Shown: positions 54,047 to 64,000 of the stretch, piece after piece
Layout: every line of letters starts with the position of its first letter
Numbering within the stretch: the first letter of the stretch is position 1
Assembly: GCA_958450365.1 (NCBI GenBank)
Contig: CAUEEP010000725.1
Span: 1,822,501-1,886,500 of the forward strand
Source of the DNA: Mesorhabditis belari
Lineage: Eukaryota > Nematoda > Chromadorea > Rhabditida > Rhabditidae
DNA: 64,000 bases
Direction: 5' to 3'
Translations under genes and position numbers: made by a program
Notes under the pieces: model-generated
The model's input: only the letters and a program-made list of their open reading frames with translations
Databases searched by the model: none
Told to the model about the DNA's origin: nothing

Positions 54047-54309
54047 CTTTCAATTTTTTTACAATAAATTCACTGAAAATAGACAAGGAAATGAGATAAT
54101 AGAGTTTACCGATAACGGAGAATGTAAACTGTAAAATGCAACGAGAACGGAGAATGATAACGGTAAATGGTAGCTTAACTAAATGGTAGCTAAACTTAAC
54201 TTTAACTAAACATCTATAAGTTTCATCGAAATTTTCAATCAAACTTGACTAAAAGGTTCAAAATTTCAGTCAAATTCGATCAAAATTATTGCAGATGAGA
54301 TGAGTTGAT

Positions 54310-54630
54310 GCAGATGAGTTGATGACTATTTTACGGTTTCTAAGTTTTCCCAGAAGCTTTGAGCAACTTTAGGTTGTAGATTAGATGCTTTTCCCTGATT
54401 ATTTTCTAGTAGTGCACCCCGCCGAGCCGAGTTGATCACTATTTTACGGTTTCTAAGTTTTCCCAGAAGCTCAACACTCTAATCGCCACTAGATCTCATC
54501 GCCAGCTACATTTCCGACCCCACGGGTTCTGATAAGCGATTCTCGAGATTTCAAGCAATTTAGGACCAGTAGCTTTCGAGATTTCGAGCAGTAAAGCATC
54601 GCAAAACTTTTGTTCATATCTAAATACCTT
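54310..54630. repeat. Decayed copies of the MITE at 54637
   Basis: ACTATTTTACGGTTTCTAAG occurs at 54328 and 54442, and TAGTAGTGCACCCCGCCGAG at 54410, with partial bodies following. Confidence 0.7.
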
Positions 54631-54636
54631 ATACTC

Positions 54637-54843
54637 TCTAATAGTAGTGCACCCCGCCGAGTTGATGACTATTTTACGGTTTCCAAGCTTTTGTAGAAGC
54701 TCAACACTTAAATCCCCTACTAGATCTCATCGTCAGCTACATTTTCCGACCCCACATCGATAGGTTCTGATAAACGCTTCTCGAGATTTCGAGCAATTTA
54801 GGCGACGCTCAGGGTGCACTACTATTAGAGAGAATACAGTATC
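54637..54843. mobile_element. MITE with CTCTCTAATAGTAGTGCACC ends, copy 1
   Basis: Left end ATACTCTCTAATAGTAGTGC and the inverted right end GCACTACTATTAGAGAG, about 207 bp. The body contains GCTTCTCGAGATTTCGAGCA. Confidence 0.85.
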
Positions 54844-54978
54844 TTACATTTGAATCTATTTATGCTTAAAAGCTTAAAAGATAATGACTAAATAATGGCA
54901 CCAATGGGAAAAGTGAACTTTTGGTGATAAATCTAACGAAAATCTGATGCCTAATCAAGCTTACAAGCGGTAAATTGA

Positions 54979-55195
54979 AAACCGTATTCTCTCTCATAGT
55001 AGTGCACCGCGACGAGCCGAGTTGATGACTATTTTACGGTTTCCAAGCTTTTGCAAAAGCTCAACACTCAAATCCCCTACTAGATCTCATCGTCAGCTAC
55101 ATTTTCCGACCCCACATCGATAGGTTCTGATAAGCGCTTCTCGAGATTTCGAGCAATTTAGGCGACTCTCACTACTATTAAAGAAAATACGGTAA
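54979..55195. mobile_element. MITE with the same ends, copy 2
   Basis: CCGTATTCTCTCTCATAGTA and right end AAAGAAAATACGG with TA following. Body closely matches copy 1. The CCGTA start resembles the 260-bp MITE family at 9914 and 18064. Confidence 0.85.
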
Positions 55196-55334
55196 TGAAA
55201 AACAAATCCAATACAAAAAGTATGTTTATTCGACACGAATAATGAATTACAAAACAACGGAGGAAATTTTTACCCTTAGTTATTATTATTACCCTATTAC
55301 CCAAATGTTTTTAAGAAAAAAATCAATGATGGAA

Positions 55335-55445
55335 AAAAGAGCTAATTTTTCCGGGATCGAACCTTTGATCTCCCAATTAGGAGACAGACAAGACGAACGG
55401 ATAGGAGACAAGACTCCTATCCGTTCGGCGGCGACAGTTTAGGCT
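55335..55445 (-). other. tRNA-Arg-like repeat with inserted hairpin
   Basis: On the minus strand B-box AGGTTCGATCCC and an anticodon-like stretch GTCTCCTAATTGGGAG (CCT) resemble tRNA-Arg. Upstream, CGAACGGATAGGAG and CTCCTATCCGTTCG form a perfect 14-bp hairpin that partly duplicates the tRNA-like sequence. Not a functional tRNA. Confidence 0.5.
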
Positions 55446-58400
55446 TAGAATACGACAAAAACCATTGGTTGAATCTCTTTATTTCTATACTTTCAGCATT
55501 TAAATGTCAATAAATTCAAAATTGATCTAATACAAAAGACTACAACGATTTTTTTATAAGCAAAAATCTCTTCATTTCATAATTGTTGGCCTATTTCTAA
55601 CCCCTGAGGGATTTTGGAAAAACCTTTGAAAAAAGCGGAGTCGAAAAACACTTTTTTAGATGGAAAAGTCGAGAAATCGAGAAAATCTCTTTATAATCCG
55701 TATTTTCATTTAAAGATTGCCCAATTTTTCTTCTAGAAAAGGTTCAATTTTAAATCGATATTGTCGACAAAAAGAATGATTTTCATTGGATTGAAATTGG
55801 ATTCAATTGGATAATTGAATTGGATAAATGAGCAAAATGAAAGCGAATGTAAAGAAGTCGCGCGCTTACGTCAATATAAAACTTTTTGCATAAACGCACA
55901 CGGTAGAGGCTAAATTCTTCCCATGGATTTGGGCATAATGACCCCCAGGGAGCCGAAGCCGGCTCAGTCGCTCACCGCTCCTTCGGGCCTTTGGGGATTC
56001 CAAAATGTTTCATTGAATCTCCCAATTAGAACATAGGTTGCCAATTTTGGAACGCACAGAACACATTGACACTGACAAATTGATCAACACTATCCAAATC
56101 TTCAGAATTCTTTCTATGAGCTCCTTCGGGCCTTCTGCTATAAAAATATCGATTGCATAAAGTTTTATGTAATAGATATCTTTTATAAAAATTTTGCTTT
56201 AACTTGAACCGACCTTTGATTGCAATTCGCAGCATTCACATATTCATTTGATGAGTCTAGATCGGAGTTTGGAGAATTGCGGCTACCATCGCGATCCATT
56301 GAACTGAAAAAACTCTTTACTAATCAAAGAAAAGGAAAAGGAAAAGGAAGCAAGGAAAATTTCAAATCTATGGATAATTAAGCTGGCTGTAAAGACAAGG
56401 ATACAAAGCCAACAAGCCAACATTAGCAACAACAACGAGTTTCTTTGTTGAACTAAGAAGTCAGCCAATCTCCTCCAACAATCTTTCTCCAGCAGTCTGC
56501 AAAAACTAGTAAGCAAGTGAATTTATGTCCTTCAATTGAATTAAAGGAAAATTTTCGAAAACAAGAAAAGATTCGGATTATGATTAGACGCGAATTGTCT
56601 AAATCGTCTAAATCGTCTAAATCGTCTAAATTTGATCGTCTAAAGCTTAGCTAACAAACAAACTTAGACAATCAAGCTTATTCCAAATGCAGAAAGGTAA
56701 GTAGGGTTGATAAAAGTTAAAGTTTAGATGCTAGGTTATACTTTTTGTAGACTCGAGAATTTAGCTTTTAAAAAAAACCGGATGCACTATTTGAAAAACA
56801 AATTTTATCGAAAAATCAAAGAAAAATACTCTTCAAAACTGGGTTTTCAACAAAAACTTTGATCTCTTTTAGTCCTAATTTTCAATCTTATGATTAAAAC
56901 CTAAAAATTGAGGTGCTAAGGGTTGAAAGTAGAACAAAGAAATATGAAAGCTTTGAAGTTTTAAGCAAACCTATGATTAAGTCGTGTTCAGTCTATTAAT
57001 AACAAAAAAAGTACCTAAAGAAGTGTAAAAGTGTAGTTATCACCTTAATGAAAGACTTTGTCAATGCGATAATTAGCATTGGAATGTCTTGGATAGACTT
57101 GGTAGACAAAAAAGGGTCATTGAGGAGGACCGGTCTAGACGTATCGATTGATCGGGAAAGAGATTGAAGAGGGGAAAGTAATGGGGGACAAGGAGGGGCA
57201 ATGAGGGTAGGAGGGGAGGTCGAAAATGGTGCCCGCAGGGGGAATGACACACACAACATGAAAGCACACTAGAGACAAATTCGATGCTTATCAAGGGGGC
57301 TTCTTGATCAGCATCGAATTGGTCGATTCGATTTGGATTTATTTCTCAGTCTTATTTTCAATTTCATCTTGATTTATCAAGAATTTATCAGGGATTAAAA
57401 GGCAGCTTTTCACGTCAATTTCAAGCCTTGAGTATCTCAGCTAGTTTTAGTTTGACTGGATGTAGAATTCGTAGAAAAAATCCAGCCAAATTTAAGGCAA
57501 AACCACTGGCCTGAGAAACTTAGGCCAATGATCAAGCGACGGTCAAGCCGGCTCATTCGCTCATCACTACTTCCCCATTTCCGAAAGGGATTCTGAAAGG
57601 GGAGCCTCTTATATACCGGAACCGAAATAAAAGATGACAAGCGATCGTGCACACGTCGAGAGAACACCTCGAGAGAACACACAAAGAACACCGAGAGAAC
57701 ACAGTCGAGAGAACACACAAAGAACACCTCGAGATCTTTGTCTATAGTGAATTTTCTTTTGCATTGCAGTTTTTATAAAAAGATATTGCAGTCCAGCCCC
57801 CAGCCGGCTGTAAATTTGTACAAAAATTCTATTACTGTCTATCTGCCGATGATTTCTTTAATGAGAATCGGTCTTAATTTGGATCCTCTTTTAAAGTGTA
57901 ACAAATTATTGCTTTTCGAAATGAATTGGCTTTAAAACTTTATCTCAAGATGTTCTTTGCGATAAAGACAATGTAGTGATTATTGTTGGTTTAGATATAA
58001 TCTTTATTACAGCAATAATAGATCGTCTCGATCACGAGATCGTCACGACAGACAAGATCGTCACGACAGACAAGATCGAAAGGCGATCAACAAGAATTGT
58101 TAACTTTTATCAAAGAATGACATCAACATCAACATTAACTGCACATAAATCGTTTTAATCGGTGATGTGATTTGCAAATTCTTTGGATAAGTTACGCAGA
58201 TCTGCTGAAGATTGGAAAAATTGTGAGCTTTGGAAGGCTTCATTTGCGATACTTTTTACTATGTGTGAATGAAGCACGTGGGATTAGCGATTAGTAGAAC
58301 AAAGACTATTTATGCATTCCCGATTTCCGATATAAAAATAAATCCTTTTGAATGCTATGTGATCCGTGTTGAAATTACTCAAAAGAGAAAAAGGGAAGAG

Positions 58401-60226
58401 GTAGATTAGATGCATTTCGTCACGAAAATGACAGCTGAATAAAGAAATTACAGGAAACAAATTTAGTTACAATAATTTAATCATCTTGTGCTTACAATTA
58501 GCTTTGTTGCAAGCGCAATTACGGTAAGATTTCTAAGTCCGAATAAATCTCCAACTCTAGGTTGATCAAAAGAACGAGTACAGAGCTTTTTTCAACCCAA
58601 GCCGAGGAGCCACACGGCCACTTCGATCTTCGGCAAAAATGGATGAAAGATCCAGCTGATACTATCGGTTTCTTCTCAAGTGAGCCTCACCAAATTGCAC
58701 ATTTTTCAGCTATCCTACTGCAGTCTGCTGTCTTACAGTAATCCAGTAAAGCAGCAGACCAATTGTAAGCAGCCAGCTCAAGCTAGAGCTTTGATTAGCG
58801 CAAATTTTGTCCAGTCCAGGCCTACGGTCTGGACTAGATTTAAGTGAGATTGGATAAAATGGGATAAAATCCGATCCGATCTGAAAAAGTGGAATTTCGG
58901 ATCTGATCCGATCCGAGAAAGCGACTTTTGGATCAAATCCAATTCGATCCAAGACAGTATTTCTTTGCTGTTTCTAAATTATTTCCAAAAAGCAAAGTCT
59001 TTAAGAATCTTGGCATCGCTCTCTAAAACACAAAATTTAACTTTAAACCACTATTCCATATTAGCCGATATTATTAAAGTCGTTCAAATGCGACCAGTTC
59101 TAAAGAGAAATAAAATGTGTTTAATCAGATCTGATCCGATCCGATCTGTTTCGAAGCTGAACTGATCGGATCTGATTCGATGGACGACTGCTTGGGAGCT
59201 GAACTGATCCGATTCGATCCAATCCGATGGACGACTGTTTCGAAGCTGAGCTGATCCGATCTGATTCGATGGACGACTGCTTGGGATTTGAACTGATCCG
59301 ATCCGATCCGATGGACGACTGTTTCGGATCTGAACCGACTAAAATCTAATCCAAAACAATGTCTACAAAGCGGTATGAGCGGGCGTTCCATCCTAATGGA
59401 AGACGTACAAAATGTGAATCTTTTCAAACAAATTAAGCCAAAGAATTAATTAAATTAAGCCACTTTTTTAAAATCAAAATATCACTGAAGCAAAGCTTTG
59501 AGGTGCTTTGTTGTACAATTAGCTTTGTTGCTTTGTTGCAGTGTTTTCGTATCAGCTTTAATCGAAAGATTGAGGCGATTTTGATGAAGATTGCCTGCGA
59601 CGCACGGTCGATTTTTTTCCAAGTAGTCTTCACGAATCCGATCCGAGCAAAAGAAGGTCAAACCAAGTTTTATTAACTTTATTTTTTGTTTTTACAGATT
59701 ATTTTCATTGTTTTAGAAAGGAATTTATGTTCATAAATAAGTTTTTGAAAAAAAAAACAAGATTTATAGGAGCGGTCAATCATTTTGACGCACCATGATA
59801 TCAGAAATGGTTTAGCTGCCCAATCATTGACTTGCAATTGGGTAACTAAACTATTTTGGTTGATTTTTAAAATTAAAATGTAAAAAGACATAGTTTTGAG
59901 TAGGTTGCAGTTTGAATTTTTAAATATATCTCATAATTTATTCAACAATAACTATTTTATTCGTTTTTTTTGGCCATTGAGATCATGCAGCTGGAGATTT
60001 CGCCAAAAATCTTCGAAGTTTTTGAGCATTTCAGGAGGTTTTTCTGAAAATATCAAATATTGGTTTAAAATACAGTACTCGGGGGGTTTAAAAAAGTATT
60101 CAGCCGTCGATGAATTGATATTTGGAAGTTGGCTAGTTTCCGCAACTTTTGAACTGAATATCCTAATCTAGACTGAATACCGTAATCCAGCTAATCTAGA
60201 CTGAATACCTTAATCTAAACACCAAT
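55446..60226. other. Intergenic stretch, no supported gene
   Basis: Holds short repeats (56597-56630 TCTAAATCG x4; 57640-57735 GAGAGAACAC; 58860-59340 GATCCGATC-type) and a GCCGGCTCA(G/T)TCGCTCA motif at about 55962 and 57547 that may belong to a dispersed repeat. The ORFs here are short and unconvincing. Confidence 0.5.
58860..59340. repeat. GATCCGATC-rich tandem repeat
   Basis: A unit of about 63 bp containing CGATGGACGACTGTTTCG repeats four times (59150-59335). Looser GATCCGATC sequence extends to 58860. Confidence 0.8.
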
Positions 60227-60239
60227 CTAGAGTAAGTGC

Positions 60240-60856
60240 CGTATAGGAAAAATCTTTTCATCTGTGAAGAGGATCCTCTCAAGTCGGCCATTCGCCACCA
60301 AGCGCACCATCTTCTTTGCTAGACGCTTTCGTTTCTTCTTGGATTTGTCGTTCAAGAAGTGTGCTTTGGCCAATTTGTAGCTACAGAATCCTAGTTTCCC
60401 TTTAGCAATCCTTCCAACGCTTCGAGGGCTAATTTTCAGCTGTTTGCCCATCTTTCGCATCGACCGCAGCTTGTTTTGGCGAATCCGACAGCGAATTTTG
60501 TTGATGTTCGTAGGTGTTGCGGCAGTTGGTGGTCGACCACTTCGAAGGCGATCCTTATTGCTCTTTGACTCCTTGTAGCGTTTGATTGCTTTGTTGACGG
60601 TGCTTTTTGGATATTTCGTGATTTTTACGATCTCTAGACTATTTTTTCCGCCTTGGTATAATCCGAGAATTACATCGCGTCGTTTTTTGGCGTTCATTCT
60701 TACGAATTTTCTCCTAAAAAGAAAATTTTTGTAACAAACACCTTAACTATACTCGAAAAAAGGAAAAAAAGTATACGAGACACAAAAAAAAGCCTGAGCA
60801 AGCCTGAGCTTTTCTGCAATATTTTCGTAGCGGCTCCAAACTTTTGCCGCACCCTG
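60240..60856 (-). mobile_element. Tc1-like element, truncated after the first catalytic Asp
   Basis: One intact end (CAGGGTGCGGCAAAAGTTTG, followed by TA) is at 60856. The minus-strand ORF from 60697 codes for paired helix-turn-helix domains (MNAKKRRDVILGLYQGGKNS, STVNKAIKRYKE, RSGRPPTAATP, RSMRKMGKQL) and the first catalytic Asp motif ERILFTDEKIF, then runs out at about 60245 where the element breaks off. Both flanks contain CTAATCTAGACTGAATACC repeats. The C-terminal half and other end are missing. Confidence 0.88.
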
Positions 60857-61458
60857 TAAATACCGTAATCCAGCTAATCTAGACTGAATACCGTTATCCA
60901 GCTAATCTTAACTGAATACCTTAATCTAAACAGGGTTAGATGCGCAACTCGCCATGACTTTCTTCTAAGTCATTTTATCACATTTCTAACTAGCATTTGC
61001 TTCTTTTTACTTGTTTTAAATTAAACCATCACCTGCTGCATTGCTCAACTTTCTCCCGGCTTGTTGTGCGTATTGTTTTGTAGTCTCTTTTGTCGACTCT
61101 GCAAAACTATAATGTTTTCAAAAGAAAATAAAAGATTAAGCTTATAATTTCACTCAACGATAAGCTGATGATCTTATCTTATTTCTAAATCGATCTAATC
61201 CATTCACAAACCTTTTGCTTCATGTGCTTTATCTCCAGCCAAATCCGTGTGTTCCGGAGCTTTCTCCTCGACCTTTCTCCGACCTTTCTCCTCCTCTAAA
61301 TTTTTCTTGTTCTCATTTTCTTGTTCTTTTTTCCACCTTTAGCTCGACGAGCATAATGTTTGAGCTGAGAAACTAACGTTTTTCTCGACACTGGTTTAAG
61401 CTACAGTGTTCGTTTGAATATCAAAAAATAGCTGAAATTCAGGGCTATTTTTGATACC

Positions 61459-62640
61459 GGTACTTGGGGAGTATCGGGGGGGTAAAATTTTAAGATCCGG
61501 TGGGGTAAAATTTTAACTTTTTTTTAACTTTTTGACCATTCTGCTACTTTTATCAATTTTTTGCACCTATCGCTTTCAGAGTTTAAATGAAGAACGAAAA
61601 TATTGCTCATGATCTGATTAATGGTCTAAAGATCAATAGATTAACGCAAATTCCGTGAAATTTTACATTTACCATAGGCTTTGTAACTAAAAATGAAATT
61701 CTTGAGGCAAATGTTTAACTTTTTGTTAAACCCTTAAACTTAAACCTTTAAACTTATATCATTTTGCGTTAATTTTAGCGTTTTAAATAGAATTTCATCA
61801 ATTTAGTGTGAAAATGTTTGCCGCCAACTAGGATATTATCAACATTTCTAATAATGAAATAAAAAAATTTTGTAGAAGTTACATTTTTGATCGAGTATCA
61901 CCTCGAATCACGTAATCAAGTAATCACCTCAATAAATTGAATATCTTTACATTTGAAGGGAATTTGCCACCAAATCACTTAAGCGGCTGAATATCTTTAA
62001 AAGGGGTCGTATATAACGTATATATTGGGTTGTCCAGTTATGAATGCGCGTTTTTTACTATTTTGTAAATTTCTCAAGATACCGAAATCAAGAAAAAGAT
62101 ATATATGAGTATTATTCGAAAGCTGAAGATCTCCTCTACATTTTGATATAAAAAGCTTTTGAATTTGTCCAGCTTTTGCGCAAATTGACTGCACAGAAGA
62201 AGAGGTGGCCAAAAAAATGGAAGGGTGTCTTTGGATCAAGTTTTGGCTCCGCTCAAATTGAATTAACCGTTTGATGTTTGGCCAATAGATATATCAATAC
62301 AACTTTTTTAAAAATATAACAATTTCAGAGCATCTTTACTTTTCTTTTTTTTTTCTGGGCGGTTATTTTACACCATAAAACTTGAGGAATAGCTAAGCTG
62401 GAATGGGTTTTTTCGAAAACGTCCTCTCCCTTTGTGCAGTCAATTTCCCAAAAAGTTGAATGAATTCAAAAACTAATATACATCTGTTCTAATATACAAA
62501 AACTATAACACTCATATACATATGTTCGATATCTTGAGAAATTTACAAAATAGTAAAAACGCGCATCCATAACTGGACAACCCAATAAAATTTTACCCCC
62601 GGATCTTAAAATTTTACCCCCCCGATACTCCACAAGTACC
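61459..62640. mobile_element. 1182-bp element, 57-bp inverted ends, 8-bp target duplication
   Basis: GGTACTTG.GGAGTATCGG and following GGGGGGTAAAATTTTAAG at both ends, inverted, with TTGATACC repeated exactly outside (61451-61458 and 62641-62648). An 8-bp duplication suggests a hAT-like or related transposase. Contains a diverged A repeat (61931-62020) and a nested mariner-type element. No coding capacity. Confidence 0.9.
62025..62585. mobile_element. Mariner-type MITE nested in the 1182-bp element
   Basis: Ends TTGGGTTGTCCAGTTATG and the inverse CATAACTGGACAACCCAA, bounded by TA. The inverted match extends about 60 bp (TTTGTAAATTTCTCAAGATA). The 561-bp body is non-coding. Confidence 0.9.
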
Positions 62641-62788
62641 TTGATACCAAAGACGCATTTTTTGAAAGCACAGGTGCTTTGAAGTACAGAAATGAATTCA
62701 CCTGGTGATCTAGAGGCTACTCTAGTCTCGTCTTTGAGCTGATAAACTAGCCTATCCCGATATTTCTATTTCACTTAAAAGCTCTCAC

Positions 62789-64000
62789 CTTGAAAACACG
62801 AAATTTCCTCTTGCAATAGGTGAATGATCATTTCCGTTGAGATCACATAGTACAATTTGTAGTCATTTTTGAAATTGATCACCGATCGTGTCCTTATTTG
62901 AAAAGCTTTATTCAAAAATTTCACATTATAGCTGAAATTTAAAGAATTCTCGGGAAAATCGAGAAATATTCGGTAAATTTTCCGCTTCTCTTCATTCGAA
63001 TGCGTCAAAAATAAGAAATAATTCGTACATTTTCGAGTTTTTTCCATTTCAATGATGAGTTCTTTAATCGAATTTATAGAAAACGATAAATCAGTGTTCC
63101 ATTTTTGTAAGTAATCAAAGGATTTGAGAAAGAGAGTGTATAAGTCTAAATATTCGCGGAACTCATTGCTTGAGCATGTTGGGTAAATGAATTGAAAGGA
63201 TTGTGGGTAGTTTTTCGGGATTCCTGAGATTAGCTCACATTTTGGCGAGCAAGTACAAATGAATTTCGGCGCTCGATTCAATCGAAAGATGAAATTCGAT
63301 AGATTTTCTCTGGCAAATCGTTTTGTTTTGTACTTTTTCTGAAACTTTTTCTTCAATTCTTCAATATTTCTCTGTAATCCCTTTTTCAAATCATTAAATG
63401 TTAAATGATAAACATCTTTTGAAAGAAGAATTCGATCTCTTGCCACGAACTTTAATGGATTATCTGGATCCCAGTCTCCTAAAATCTTCTTTACAACAGT
63501 AAATTCTTTGTTAATAAAGAGAAAATTGTGAGCTGATATTAAAAGATATTCAGCTTTCGAGTTTTCTTCAGAAAACAAATAAAAATAAAAGTTTTTTGTA
63601 AAGATTTTCTTTAGCTCTTCTAGATTTTCAAGGCTTCTTTTTAAAGATCGAAATTTCACCCACGGTTGGATAAACTCAGTTGAGTTTAACTCAGCTGAGT
63701 TCAACTCAAGTAAAGTCTCGAAGATCGAACTGTAAACGAAATGTTGTGTCGCGTAGTCACGTCGCAAAATGTGATCGAGCTGTTTCGCGACGTACTCATA
63801 CGTCAAATTCTCATCACTTTTCCCGTCATTGATTTGAGAAACGTTGAGGAAATCTGGGATTTGAAAATCTGGAATTTTGAAGGATTCAGCTGAGAAATCG
63901 GTGAATTCAGCTGCCAAATTCTCGTCGATCATTTCCGTGTATAGATCGAAATTCTTTTGTGAAACATAATCGTACGAGTAAACGTATTGCAAATTCTTTG
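62789..64000 (-). CDS. Large exon of an unrecognised protein, partial
   Basis: The minus frame is open from the window edge (no Met seen; upstream codons continue KNLQYVYSYDYV) for about 404 codons to a consensus donor CAAG/GTGAGA at 62789; beyond it the frame closes within five codons. Visible features: acidic N-terminal part (ENLAAEFTDFSAES), helical lysine-rich middle (GLQRNIEELKKKFQKKYKTK, RFARENLSNFIF), a CTCSPKCE cysteine cluster, and Phe/Tyr-rich C-terminal part. No signal peptide, membrane segment or known domain recognised. Possibly a fast-evolving nematode family. The remaining exons lie outside the window on the 5' side, and the 3' continuation was not found among the transposons to the left. 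Confidence 0.6.

Larger units (their letters stand above)
61378..62690. mobile_element. MITE (9914 family) split by a nested element
   Basis: TTTTTCTCGACACTGGTTTA to TTGATACC (61378-61458) and AAAGACGCATTTTTTGAAAG (62649 on) are the two parts of one MITE copy, continuous in 18120-18250. The outer ends are missing. Confidence 0.8.

Overview
This window looks like rhabditid-like nematode nuclear DNA. It is AT-rich. The protein genes are cut into short exons (about 40-220 nt) whose introns nearly always end TTTCAG, TTTTAG or TTTAG, and two ATGs sit directly behind an acceptor-like site, as expected for trans-spliced mRNAs. The gene set (co-Smad of the sma-4 type, two-domain secreted C-type lectin, acetoacetyl-CoA synthetase) and the many mariner/Tc1/pogo elements with TA target duplications fit the same picture. 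I see no bacterial, viral or CRISPR features.

Layout. 1-6.5 kb: no convincing gene; a foldback, short tandem arrays and a mariner copy. 6.5-11.0 kb (-): a 17-exon gene whose joined exons give exactly 632 codons plus stop, an ARMH3 (DUF1741) homologue. 11.2-11.9 kb: dead Tc1-type transposase between two divergent genes. 12.1-15.1 kb (+): two-CTLD secreted lectin with a foldback in one intron. 15.24-16.33 kb: mariner with a scrambled 3' end. 16.6-24.7 kb (-): 18-exon acetoacetyl-CoA synthetase (exactly 665 codons plus stop) with MITEs, a mariner remnant and a 21-bp minisatellite in its introns. 25-33 kb: purine-rich arrays, MITEs, a tRNA-containing foldback and one orphan exon. 33.4-50.0 kb (-): a Smad4/sma-4 co-Smad in at least 22 exons, its introns full of mariner, pogo and foldback elements. 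50.6-50.9 kb (-): small RGG-rich protein with a one-base frame break. 51.9-52.7 kb: foldback element with a 10-bp target duplication. 53.6 kb (+): lone 141-codon ORF. 54-62.7 kb: MITEs, short repeats, a truncated Tc1-like element and nested elements. 62.8 kb to the right edge (-): a large exon of an unrecognised protein, open at the window end.

The genes do not form one pathway. They are ordinary housekeeping, signalling and immune-type genes embedded in a dense transposon landscape. The most unusual theme is a group of foldback (long inverted repeat) elements that carry tRNA-like A-box/B-box modules in their centres. In one case (46228-47054, inside a pogo element, inside a Smad4 intron) the tRNA-like part can be resolved as a separate SINE insertion with its own 7-bp duplication. 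Several elements have exact target duplications of 7, 8, 9 or 10 bp, so the order of insertion can be read directly from the sequence. All domain and family assignments come from reading the translation; no database search was run.
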